Shown piece after piece: positions 1 to 7,857 of a stretch of 64,000 bases of DNA; positions within the stretch are counted from its first letter, which is position 1, and each line of letters begins with the position of its first letter. The translations under genes and the position numbers were made by a program. Source of the DNA: Paenibacillus taichungensis (GTDB lineage: Bacteria; Bacillota; Bacilli; Paenibacillales; Paenibacillaceae); contig NZ_JABMCC010000118.1 of NCBI RefSeq assembly GCF_013359905.1, forward strand, positions 372,001-436,000, in the 5' to 3' direction. The notes under the pieces are model-generated. The model had not been told where the DNA came from. It did no database searches and saw only the letters and a program-made list of their open reading frames with translations.

Positions 1-1
1 T

Positions 2-2623
2 CCCACAGGTATTTTTCTAATTGTGGCTATTATTTTACTACCCGGGGTGTATGACTGGGTCAACGTGAAGTCCGTATGGGACCCGTACAGTAACACCCAA
101 GGAATTAAAATTGCGGTGACAACCGAGGACAAGGGTGCAACTGTTGCAGGAACTAACGTCAATATTGGAGACGAATTGGTGTCCAGCCTGAAACAGAACG
201 AAAAGCTGGGATGGACTTTTGTGGACCAGACTGAGGCTGATCGTGGTGTACAAACAGGAGAGTATTATGCAAGCCTGCTCATTCCTGGGGACTTTTCAAC
301 CAAAATTACAGGTATCGTTGACGGGAAGCTGGAGCGCCCAGAGGTAATCTATACCGTTAACGAGAAGGTTAATGCCATCGCTCCAAAAATCACAGGCTCT
401 GGTGTATCTGCGATTACAACACAAATCAATGAAAATTTCACGGAAGCCGTCAGTCAGGCTGTTCTAACCAAATTGAAGGAAGCCGGAGTTGAGATCAATG
501 CCCAGCTTCCAACTTTGCGCAAGATGGAGAATGGCATATTCACGCTTGAGAAAAATCTTCCGGATATACAAGCTGCAGGTCAAAAGGTACTGGAAGTAGA
601 AAAAGCCATGCCTGGTATCGTAAAAGATGCTCAAAAGATCGTCGAAATCGAAAAAAAACTACCCGAAATCAATGAAGCTGCACAATATGTGCTCAAGGTA
701 CAGGAGTATTGGCCTCAAATTAATGATGCGGCATCCGAGGTGTTGGCTATTCAGGGGCGGATTCCCGATATTCAAAAAGCCGTAGAACGTATTCAAGAAG
801 TGGATGCGAACTTTGGTCAGGTATCTGGTGTCATCCAAACGGCCCTGGATAAAACCGATAAGGCTCTCTCTATCGTAACCGCCGCAGAGCAAGATCTGGA
901 CAAAGTATCCCAAATCGCTGGTAACGGGATTGAGCTGGCCGAAGGCTTGAATCGGTTTGTGGATTCCAGTGAAGAAGCATTTCAGGCCATAGGCCCGGCA
1001 ATCCGGCAAAACCTGCTGTTGGTGCAACAAATCGCAAACGCTGCGTCAGACGTATTTGGGCAATTGCAGAATACGGATCTTACTAAACTGCCGACAGCAG
1101 AAGATCTGGACCGGATCGCTGCCCGCTTGGGGATTGCGGTAAAACTCGTCGACAGTATGGCAGAACTACTGGGCAAAATCGACAACTTGCTTCCAAGCCA
1201 TCCACTTGCTAATAAAATTACGCAGCTGAACACCATTTCAGATAAACTTCAGTTGCAAATCCGCCTGGCTGGGATTATCAGTGATTCTCTGCGTCGCAAT
1301 ACAACTCCACCCGCAGACGTCATCGCCCAGTTAAATGCTCTCTCCAAGGAGATTAGCAGCGGCATTGGGAATTTCATGAACACCTACGAGAGCGAAATAT
1401 CGCCGGCTCTTGCGGCTGGTACGGATAAGCTGAGGTCTATCCTTTCCACTTCAGCAGATACACTACAGGGAGCAAGAGATCGAATTCCGGATATTGCGGA
1501 CATTCTTGCATCAGCCAAAGAAGGCATTACGTTTGGGCAGACTGAATTGACAAAAATCCAGAGCGAACTGCCCCAAATACAATCTAAGATTCATGAGATA
1601 TCGGAGACGCTCGCAAATAAAAGTGAAGGCTTTATCCAAGCTTTGAACACAGTGTCTTCATTAATACGAAACGATCTGCCCAAGCTGGGGACCAAGCTGA
1701 ATGAAGCGGCTGATTTTGTTCGGAACGATCTGCCCAATGCTGAGAAACAGATAAGCAAGGCATCCGATTTTGTACAAAATCAGCTTCCGGAGGTCGAACA
1801 AGGAGTACATCGTGTTGCCACGCTGGTACGTGATGATCTGCCTGCATTGGAAAGTGCCATCAGCAAGGCAGCAGACAAACTTAGAGAAGTCGAAGGCAAT
1901 AACCAGTTTGCCGAGCTCGCCAAGCTTTTACGCGGCGACATTGAAGAAGAAAGTGCTTTCCTAGCAAGTCCGGTGCAAATCAAGGAACAGCAGCTTTACC
2001 CGATTCCGAATTACGGATCAGCCATGTCACCATTTTATGGCGTGCTGTCCTTGTGGGTCGGCTCAACGCTGCTGATTTCCCTGCTTCGTGCCGAAGCTGA
2101 GAATCCAGAAGGCAAGTTCCGGGGGTACGAGTTGTATCTTGGACGTCTTGCCACTTTTCTGACGATTGGATTGCTTCAGGCGATCTGTGTCAGCCTGGGA
2201 GATATCTTGATCCTCGGCACCTATGTCGCAGATAAACTGTGGTTTGTCCTATTTGCCATGCTGGTGAGTGCCGTATTTGTCACCATAACGTACACCTTGC
2301 TGTCCGTTTTTGGGAATATCGGAAAAGGGATCGCGATCATCTTCATGGTGTTCCAGTTCTCAAGCTCCGGCGGGACGTTTCCGATCAGTATGACATCGCC
2401 CTTTTTCCAGGCATTGAATCCGTTCATGCCCTTCACGTATGCGATCAGCCTGCTACGTGAGTCGGTCGGCGGCATCCTGTGGTCGACTGCCATTAAGGAT
2501 ATTCTGTGGTTATGCATGTTTATCGCGCTGAGTCTCATCATTGCACTCGCTTTGAAACGTCCACTCAGCAGTCTCACCAAACGTTCAGCCGAGAATGCCA
2601 AGAAGACCAAAATCATTGCTTAA
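2..2623 (+). CDS. YhgE/Pip family membrane protein, 5' end cut by the window
   Basis: The frame is open to the left edge, so the start is missing; the first visible residues (PTGIFLIVAIILLPGVYDW) finish an N-terminal membrane helix. A roughly 640-residue extracytoplasmic region follows, mostly amphipathic helix, then about five membrane helices in the last 190 residues arranged like an ABC-2 permease. This topology is typical of the YhgE/Pip (phage infection protein) family, which includes the type VII secretion components YueB/EsaA. The helical region holds five 17-residue and four 18-residue repeats (listed separately). A terminator follows the stop. No ESX partner is visible in the window, so a secretion role is not shown. 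Family call firm, function unknown. Confidence 0.85.
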   Translation, partial: PTGIFLIVAIILLPGVYDWVNVKSVWDPYSNTQGIKIAVTTEDKGATVAGTNVNIGDELVSSLKQNEKLGWTFVDQTEADRGVQTGEYYASLLIPGDFSTKITGIVDGKLERPEVIYTVNEKVNAIAPKITGSGVSAITTQINENFTEAVSQAVLTKLKEAGVEINAQLPTLRKMENGIFTLEKNLPDIQAAGQKVLEVEKAMPGIVKDAQKIVEIEKKLPEINEAAQYVLKVQEYWPQINDAASEVLAIQGRIPDIQKAVERIQEVDANFGQVSGVIQTALDKTDKALSIVTAAEQDLDKVSQIAGNGIELAEGLNRFVDSSEEAFQAIGPAIRQNLLLVQQIANAASDVFGQLQNTDLTKLPTAEDLDRIAARLGIAVKLVDSMAELLGKIDNLLPSHPLANKITQLNTISDKLQLQIRLAGIISDSLRRNTTPPADVIAQLNALSKEISSGIGNFMNTYESEISPALAAGTDKLRSILSTSADTLQGARDRIPDIADILASAKEGITFGQTELTKIQSELPQIQSKIHEISETLANKSEGFIQALNTVSSLIRNDLPKLGTKLNEAADFVRNDLPNAEKQISKASDFVQNQLPEVEQGVHRVATLVRDDLPALESAISKAADKLREVEGNNQFAELAKLLRGDIEEESAFLASPVQIKEQQLYPIPNYGSAMSPFYGVLSLWVGSTLLISLLRAEAENPEGKFRGYELYLGRLATFLTIGLLQAICVSLGDILILGTYVADKLWFVLFAMLVSAVFVTITYTLLSVFGNIGKGIAIIFMVFQFSSSGGTFPISMTSPFFQALNPFMPFTYAISLLRESVGGILWSTAIKDILWLCMFIALSLIIALALKRPLSSLTKRSAENAKKTKIIA
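560..814 (+). repeat. Five 17-residue protein repeats in the YhgE-like protein
   Basis: Five consecutive 51-base units (560-610, 611-661, 662-712, 713-763, 764-814) encode 17-residue repeats. Four begin P-[DEQ]-I and one PGI, with small or hydrophobic residues at fixed positions; examples are PDIQAAGQKVLEVEKAM and PEINEAAQYVLKVQEYW. The unit length never varies, as expected of a regular helical rod. Confidence 0.85.
1670..1885 (+). repeat. Four 18-residue protein repeats in the YhgE-like protein
   Basis: Four consecutive 54-base units (1670-1723, 1724-1777, 1778-1831, 1832-1885) encode 18-residue repeats starting N/D-D/Q-L-P, such as NDLPNAEKQISKASDFVQ. An 18-residue period (11+7) fits a coiled coil with a different twist from a plain heptad. 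Confidence 0.85.
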
Positions 2624-2634
2624 AAGTGTCCCTG

Positions 2635-2669
2635 AGACCCTCTGCGCAATGAATGCAGTGGGTCTTTTG
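2635..2669 (+). terminator. Intrinsic terminator of the YhgE-like gene
   Basis: AGACCC-T-CTGC pairs with GCAG-T-GGGTCT around a 9-base loop, followed by TTTTGTTT, 12 bases after the stop codon. Confidence 0.85.
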
Positions 2670-2711
2670 TTTGAAACCAACATGCACATATCGAATGAAT
2701 CATGCCAAACA

Positions 2712-2750
2712 AGACAAGGCCATTGGATCTACAGTCCAGTGGCCTTGTCT
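2712..2750 (-). terminator. Terminator of the UbiA-HAD-SMR-GT operon
   Basis: A perfect 11-base-pair stem (AGACAAGGCCA with TGGCCTTGTCT) lies 28 bases beyond the last gene of the operon. The minus-strand tail TGTTTGG is only moderately T-rich. Confidence 0.65.
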
Positions 2751-2777
2751 CATTATATAGATAATTAAAACCTCTGA

Positions 2778-4079
2778 TTATTTCACTGTACGTTCCTGTT
2801 CCAACTGATCATAGGACTGCTTAATGGTTGTTAATGTTTCTACATGCCGATAGATGTTGTTGCCTGCGGTGACGAGAATACATAACATGATCAAGCCTAT
2901 TAGCACTTTTTTACCTAGCCCCGGACGGAGACCGATGACGAAGCCCCCACCGAGGAGGAAAAACGCAAACAGATAGTGTCCTGCATACAGGTACATATCG
3001 TATTGAAATACCGCAAGCCCAAAACCAACAACGATATGAAGTAAAAATGCAAACAGAATGTATGGCACAAGAGTCCACACTTCCCGTTCACGTATCCCTT
3101 TAATAAACCCCGTGAGCGACAGCAGCAGAATAAAAATTCCCGTAAGCTGAACATAGATCGGATTAGAACGGGATAGATCCGTTACAAACGCGACCATGCC
3201 CGGGTCCAGCAAATGCACTTTCGGTGACAGCATCGGATTAATTGTTAGCAGGCTTAGAGCCTTCCAATGAACTGCGAACTGAAATGGAGTGGCATAGCTT
3301 GTTCCCCCATTTTGAATACCAAGCAACCAATTGCTGACCCAACTGCGACCGCCAAACGCGATGTACTGTATCCCAGTCAATACTACAATGAAGGCAACAG
3401 CCAGTGCCATAATCCCGATATACTTTTTCCAACCAGATTTGTTACGCCACGTACGTAAATTAAAAAACATGGCGGCCGCAAGCGGTACAATGTTCGTCGA
3501 TGTCAGTCCAAAGTTGATGGATGCCAGCAGCGCATTCGGGATGTAACGGACATCTTTGCGTTCACGGTTGTACTGCATATACAGCACAGAGAACAGGATA
3601 ACAAACTGTACGTACGGATACGAATCCGGAATCAACGCGGTAAACATCAGATAGGAGCTGAAACCGAACAGTACAGCGAAAAGTAACGGTGTGGTGATTT
3701 GTTTATCTTTTTGATTCAAAAACAAAAATACCAGCACAACCGAACCTGCATTCACAAGGGACTGCAGGACAAGAAAGAACCAATTTCCGCCCAACAGTTG
3801 AGCACCTGCTTCAAGCGCGACTGCTAGAAATGAAATTAACGGATGAATTACCGAAGAACTGTTATCTCCATAATACATGGAAGGATCGAAGTTAAATAAA
3901 TTAAGTGGAAACTGCGTCGTACTAAATGGCGTGTATGAGCCAAGCAGCTCGGCATGATTCCCTATGTATGTCACGTAAGGCCCATTCATGAGAGCGTAAA
4001 AAAGAGCAAAACCCGCAAAAAGGCAAAATGCCGTCCAATTGGTCCTGCGATTATAAAATATGAAGTCCAAAAATTTCAT
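2778..4079 (-). CDS. Polytopic membrane protein, probable GT-C type glycosyltransferase
   Basis: A protein of 433 residues with about ten hydrophobic segments. The first large outer loop holds the acidic cluster DPSMYYGDNSSSVIHPL, a position and character resembling the catalytic loop of GT-C enzymes that use polyprenyl-phosphate sugars. I chose the ATG at 4079 (MKFLDFIF) with GGATG upstream; an in-frame start at 4187 would overlap the preceding gene by 83 bases. It is the last gene of an operon with a polyprenyl-phosphate phosphoribosyltransferase, a phosphatase and two SMR-like proteins, which suggests that it transfers the lipid-linked pentose outside the membrane. The enzymatic class is inferred from topology and context; no family was recognised with confidence. 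Confidence 0.6.
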   Translation of the reverse strand: MKFLDFIFYNRRTNWTAFCLFAGFALFYALMNGPYVTYIGNHAELLGSYTPFSTTQFPLNLFNFDPSMYYGDNSSSVIHPLISFLAVALEAGAQLLGGNWFFLVLQSLVNAGSVVLVFLFLNQKDKQITTPLLFAVLFGFSSYLMFTALIPDSYPYVQFVILFSVLYMQYNRERKDVRYIPNALLASINFGLTSTNIVPLAAAMFFNLRTWRNKSGWKKYIGIMALAVAFIVVLTGIQYIAFGGRSWVSNWLLGIQNGGTSYATPFQFAVHWKALSLLTINPMLSPKVHLLDPGMVAFVTDLSRSNPIYVQLTGIFILLLSLTGFIKGIREREVWTLVPYILFAFLLHIVVGFGLAVFQYDMYLYAGHYLFAFFLLGGGFVIGLRPGLGKKVLIGLIMLCILVTAGNNIYRHVETLTTIKQSYDQLEQERTVK

Positions 4080-4104
4080 GCGTTCACATCCAGTTTCAAT
4101 TATT

Positions 4105-4425
4105 CTAGAAAACCAATAAACACAACCCGCCCATAATACAAGCGACACCGATCCAGCGCAAAGGACCCACTGTTTCCTTAAAGGCAAAGCGCGCTATAAT
4201 GAGCGTCCACACATACGTTAATGCATTGGCAGGCAGCACAACCGTTAAGGGGAGAAATTTCAACAATACAATATTCAGCAGCGCACCTGTACCGTAAAAT
4301 CCTAGCCCCATTAGAACATGCAGCTTTTTGCGGCTGGTGGCGTAGGCTTTCAAACCCGCTCCCCCCATCGCTCCACACAGGGTCATTGCAATTAATACAG
4401 CAATCATCCAGCTATCGATCAACAC
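4105..4425 (-). CDS. SMR/EamA-like small membrane protein, flippase subunit candidate
   Basis: A protein of 106 residues with four predicted membrane helices, the size and layout of a small multidrug resistance (SMR) or ArnE/ArnF-type half-transporter; the C-terminal part (GPLRWIGVACIMGGLCLLVF) matches the last EamA/SMR helix. It starts at a GTG at 4425 that overlaps the upstream SMR gene by 14 bases, with GGGGTGA before it, so translation is probably coupled. Paired SMR proteins commonly form heterodimers, and ArnE/ArnF flip undecaprenyl-phosphate aminoarabinose. Beside a UbiA-HAD pair, this couple is best read as the flippase for a polyprenyl-phosphate pentose. Substrate is inferred. Confidence 0.7.
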   Translation of the reverse strand: MLIDSWMIAVLIAMTLCGAMGGAGLKAYATSRKKLHVLMGLGFYGTGALLNIVLLKFLPLTVVLPANALTYVWTLIIARFAFKETVGPLRWIGVACIMGGLCLLVF

Positions 4426-4741
4426 TGGTCAACGTCACCCCGATTCCAAGCAGCACAACAGCGGCCAGCTTCTGCACCGTAATTTCTTCTCCTAGCAAAA
4501 AGTAACCATAGATCAGCGCAAACACATAGCTGGCACACATCAAAGGATAGGCCACAGACAGCTTTTCCAAAGCAAAAGCCTTGATCATCAAAATGGCACC
4601 AAGCCCATAACATAGAAAGCCGATGCCCAGATAGATCCACTCGGTCAGCCCCCACTTCCAGAACAGTTGTCCCGTCGCTGTAAGAAAAGCGGAGACAAGC
4701 ATCAACAGCTTGCCTGTGTGGCGCCCTTTTATCTCCCCCAC
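4412..4741 (-). CDS. SMR/EamA-like small membrane protein, partner flippase subunit
   Basis: A protein of 109 residues with four predicted helices and SMR hallmarks: FLTATGQLFWKWGL in helix 1, and SVAYPLMCASYVFALIYGYFLLGEE in the middle given here only by its start and end (SVAYPLM, FLLGEE). The GTG start at 4741 lies inside the end of the HAD gene (13-base overlap) behind a strong GGAGG seven bases upstream. It overlaps its partner downstream as well, as expected for a heterodimeric SMR pair. Known SMR pairs export polyamines, cations or lipid-linked sugars; the neighbouring UbiA enzyme favours the last. No single-drug resistance signature was checked. Confidence 0.72.
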   Translation of the reverse strand: MGEIKGRHTGKLLMLVSAFLTATGQLFWKWGLTEWIYLGIGFLCYGLGAILMIKAFALEKLSVAYPLMCASYVFALIYGYFLLGEEITVQKLAAVVLLGIGVTLTSVDR

Positions 4742-5361
4742 GACAATGCCTCCATCTCTGGCACGCGCTTGTTAATAAAGTATCGCTGACTCACCAACTG
4801 CATCACTGGAAGATCGGATAAGGAGTCGGAGTAAGAGCAGGATTGCTCATAGTCAATCACCATCTTTTTCTCATCCAGATAGGCCTGAATACGGCGAACC
4901 TTCTCATCCCCTTTGCAATTGCTGCCTTCAATCCTACAAGTATATCCATTCGAGTGACGAACCAGATCGGTACCAATGACATGATCCACCCAAGGGAAAT
5001 TTTTAAAATATTTCATATAGGCATGCGGAGATGCGGTCACCAGCAATACATGATAGCCTGCTTCCTTACGGTGCTGCATCTCTACACTTGCCTCTGCAAA
5101 AATGGCCGTACGCAATCGTGTATCAAAAAAATGCTCCAGATCATTTTCGGACATGCGCTCAATGCTCTTGAAATAGGAACGTTTGACACGCTCAACGGTC
5201 ATCAGACCTGACTTGAACAACGCAGTATGAAATGCAATTACAGGCAATCTCCATACCTGCCATGGGTAACGCCGAACGCTGTAATGTACAAACTGAAACA
5301 TGGAATCTCTGCGTATAATCGTTTTATCAATATCAAAGATGGCGACTTTCGTGCTTTTCAC
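4729..5361 (-). CDS. HAD-IB family phosphatase, probable polyprenyl-P-ribose-5-phosphate phosphatase
   Basis: A protein of 210 residues with all HAD motifs: FDIDKTI (nucleophile Asp10 and Asp12), VTASPHAY (motif II), a conserved Lys in the KGDEKV stretch (motif III) and YSDSLSDLP (motif IV). Subfamily IB resembles phosphoserine phosphatase but is a common companion of UbiA-type phosphoribosyltransferases. In NoeC-like proteins of rhizobia a HAD domain is fused to the UbiA domain, and there it would remove the 5-phosphate of polyprenyl-phosphoryl phosphoribose. Here the two are separate adjacent genes 32 bases apart. The start is GTG at 5361 behind AGGGGG. The specific substrate is inferred from context. 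Confidence 0.8.
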   Translation of the reverse strand: MKSTKVAIFDIDKTIIRRDSMFQFVHYSVRRYPWQVWRLPVIAFHTALFKSGLMTVERVKRSYFKSIERMSENDLEHFFDTRLRTAIFAEASVEMQHRKEAGYHVLLVTASPHAYMKYFKNFPWVDHVIGTDLVRHSNGYTCRIEGSNCKGDEKVRRIQAYLDEKKMVIDYEQSCSYSDSLSDLPVMQLVSQRYFINKRVPEMEALSWGR

Positions 5362-5393
5362 CCTGATCCCCCTCTAGCTTTCTGACTCTAGTT

Positions 5394-6308
5394 TTATTCA
5401 AAAATAGCGAAAATAGAAACAACACTGATGACATACAAAACAACGGTGATTAAGATGGGCTTGTCCTCAAATAGAACTCGATCAGGCGAACCCCCTTGGT
5501 TCTTCATATGAATCAGATACAGATAACGGAACATGCCGTATATAACCAAAGGAATCGTCCACATTAAATGAATGGTGCGATCGGATGTGAACGTAAAGAG
5601 CGAATAACTGATAATGGTCGCCGTTGTGACAATGGTATTGAACTGATCCAATAACGTAATCGAATAGTTATCCAATACTTTACGGTGTGAACCGGTATTT
5701 CCCTCAAGCAGGGTAAGTTCATTCCTCCGTTTGCCAATAGCCAGGAATAGGGACAAAAGCATCGTACAGATGAGAAACCACGGCGTAAATGGTACATGGA
5801 TCAGCACACCGCCCGCAATCGCACGAAGTACAAACCCAGCCGCAATGGTCATCATATCCAAAATAACGAGATGTTTCAGTACAAATGAGTACGATACATT
5901 CAGAAGGAAATAAACAATACATAACACTCCGAATAACGGGTTCATTACGAAGGCTGTCCCGAGCGAAAAGATCAATAACAGTATTCCAAACAGCAAGGCG
6001 TGAGCCGGATTGACCTGTCCAGAAGCAAGGGGACGGAACATCTTCACCGGATGCTGACGATCTCTGTCGCGATCTACATAATCGTTTAAAATATAAACGC
6101 AGCCTGCAACCAGGCTAAATAAAATAAAACCTAGCAAAGTCGATAGAATGGTCTCCGTCCGAATTTCCTCAAAAGAAAAAAGCAGCGCGGCAAATAACAA
6201 CAAATTTTTGGTCCATTGTTTCGGCCTCAATAATTTTAGCAACCCTGAAATGGTATTGCCTGTCCCTGCAGCAGGTGTAGACACGGTACTGGTACGTGAT
6301 GATAACAA
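5394..6308 (-). CDS. UbiA-family polyprenyl-phosphate phosphoribosyltransferase
   Basis: A protein of 304 residues, the size of decaprenyl-phosphate phosphoribosyltransferase (mycobacterial Rv3806c), with about nine membrane helices. The first Asp-rich motif reads NDYVDRDRDRQHPVKMFRPL, with the HPxKxFRP extension typical of this subfamily rather than of quinone prenyltransferases; the second region (YSFVLKHLVILD) follows about 80 residues later. The reaction is transfer of phosphoribose from PRPP to polyprenyl phosphate, giving the lipid-linked pentose donor. The start is TTG at 6308 with AGGGAG nine bases upstream; no better start exists nearby. It leads the operon behind a good promoter. 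DprE1/DprE2 epimerase genes are absent here, so the sugar is likely to remain ribose unless they lie elsewhere. Confidence 0.88.
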   Translation of the reverse strand: MLSSRTSTVSTPAAGTGNTISGLLKLLRPKQWTKNLLLFAALLFSFEEIRTETILSTLLGFILFSLVAGCVYILNDYVDRDRDRQHPVKMFRPLASGQVNPAHALLFGILLLIFSLGTAFVMNPLFGVLCIVYFLLNVSYSFVLKHLVILDMMTIAAGFVLRAIAGGVLIHVPFTPWFLICTMLLSLFLAIGKRRNELTLLEGNTGSHRKVLDNYSITLLDQFNTIVTTATIISYSLFTFTSDRTIHLMWTIPLVIYGMFRYLYLIHMKNQGGSPDRVLFEDKPILITVVLYVISVVSIFAIFE

Positions 6309-6365
6309 TTTCCATAACTCCCTTCAAAAGCAACTTCTGACTTATATAAATAACGTAAAGATCTA

Positions 6366-6394
6366 ATCATATGTTGCTTGTATAATTTTGTAAA
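6366..6394 (-). promoter_or_regulatory. Sigma-A promoter of the UbiA operon
   Basis: Minus strand: TTTACA (6389-6394), a 17-base spacer, then TATGAT (6366-6371). It lies between the dapL terminator and the TTG start, so the five-gene operon has its own promoter. Confidence 0.7.
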
Positions 6395-6426
6395 GGGATT
6401 ACAGGAAGAATTTATATTTTTTTGCA

Positions 6427-6452
6427 TAAAAAAAGAGACCGTTTCCGGTCTC
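6427..6452 (-). terminator. Terminator of dapL
   Basis: GAGACCG pairs with CGGTCTC around a 4-base loop, followed on the minus strand by seven T residues; it sits 43 bases past the dapL stop. Confidence 0.9.
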
Positions 6453-6494
6453 TTCTTTCTTTCCATTACATCATTATGATTATGTGAATTTAAA

Positions 6495-7748
6495 CTAAAA
6501 TTCGAATTGCACGTCGCTTAGGCGGCGTTTAATCTCAGCGATAACACGTTTCTCTTCTTCTTCCCCTTTAGCTTCAAAGGTAACGGAGAAACGAACAAAG
6601 TTACCGGCATCATCCCAAGGCACCGAAGAGATCAGTTTCTCACGTATCAGGAACTGGGAGAAGTCTTCGCCTGATTCAAAGCGGCGGCCTCCGACAATAC
6701 CTTTTGGAGCTTCAACATAAAGGAAGAAGGAACCTTTAGGTTTCTCAGCCTGGAAGCCCAGCTCGTTCAGTGCAGCTACCAGCAGGTCGTGACGACGGGA
6801 ATATTTCTCGGCGATTTTTTCCGTGATTTCCGGGTGGTTCAATCCATAAGCAGCAGCCTTTTGGATCGCGATGAACTGACCGGAGTCATTGTTGTCTTTT
6901 ACGTCGCTGAATGCTTTAACAACAAGCGGGTTACCTGCAACAAAACCAATTCTCCAGCCTGTCATGTTATAGGACTTGGACAGGGAGTGCAATTCTACGC
7001 CCACATCCTTCGCACCAGGTACAGACAGGAAGCTGAACGGTTTTTTGCCGTCATAAGTCAATGCTGCGTATGGAGCATCATGTACAACGACTACGCTGTA
7101 TTTCTTCGCCCATTCAACCACTTCCGTAAAGAACTCTACGGTAGCACTCGCTCCCGTTGGGTTATTCGGATAGTTCAGATAGAGCAACTTCGCTCGTTTC
7201 GCGATATCTTCCGGAATAGCCGACAGATCTGGCAGGAAGTTGTTCTCCTTGGTCAATTGAATGTTGAACACTTCGCCACCCAGGTATTTGGTGTGTGTAC
7301 CCATAACCGGATACCCTGGCACCGTCATAATCGTTACATCACCTGGATTAATGAAGCAAGAAGGCATCATCGCCAAAGCTGGCTTGGAGCCGATGGAATG
7401 CACGATTTCAGTTGATGCATCGATACCTTCAACATTAAATACATTTTTCAGGTAAGCAGCTGCCGCTTCCTTGAATTCAGGAATACCATTATCCGCGTAT
7501 CCACGGTTCTCAGGTTTGGAGGCTTGCTCCGCCAATGCAGCTACGATGCCTGCATCTGCCATCTCGTCTGGTTCACCTACGCCGAGGTCAATCAGTTCTA
7601 CATTGGGAAAATCTTTTTTAGCCGAAGCTTTGGCACGTTTGATTTTCTCGAATTTATAGATGTTGGTGTCTTTACCATAGTTGGAGCCGCCAATACGGTC
7701 GGCAAAATTAGTCTGAATGTACGTTTCCTGATATTTATCGATACTCAT
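6495..7748 (-). CDS. dapL: LL-diaminopimelate aminotransferase
   Basis: A PLP-dependent class I/II aminotransferase of 417 residues that converts tetrahydrodipicolinate to LL-diaminopimelate in one step, feeding lysine and meso-DAP for peptidoglycan. Visible family signatures are the N-terminal IGGSNYGKDTN, LGVGEPDE, NYPNNPTGA and the PLP lysine motif SLSKSYNMTGWRIG. I prefer the ATG at 7748 (MSIDKYQE); the in-frame ATG at 7760 has its GAGGAG directly abutting it, which is too close. The gene replaces the longer succinylase/acetylase branch and agrees with the meso-DAP type MurE in the same window. A terminator follows. Confidence 0.93.
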   Translation of the reverse strand: MSIDKYQETYIQTNFADRIGGSNYGKDTNIYKFEKIKRAKASAKKDFPNVELIDLGVGEPDEMADAGIVAALAEQASKPENRGYADNGIPEFKEAAAAYLKNVFNVEGIDASTEIVHSIGSKPALAMMPSCFINPGDVTIMTVPGYPVMGTHTKYLGGEVFNIQLTKENNFLPDLSAIPEDIAKRAKLLYLNYPNNPTGASATVEFFTEVVEWAKKYSVVVVHDAPYAALTYDGKKPFSFLSVPGAKDVGVELHSLSKSYNMTGWRIGFVAGNPLVVKAFSDVKDNNDSGQFIAIQKAAAYGLNHPEITEKIAEKYSRRHDLLVAALNELGFQAEKPKGSFFLYVEAPKGIVGGRRFESGEDFSQFLIREKLISSVPWDDAGNFVRFSVTFEAKGEEEEKRVIAEIKRRLSDVQFEF

Positions 7749-7857
7749 GATTTTGTTCATCTCCTCATTTGACGCAAATTTCTACACTTTAATATGAAGC
7801 ATTTGCGAGTTCAAAACCATGGACAAATTATCCGAACATTTGTACTTTCTAGAGTTG

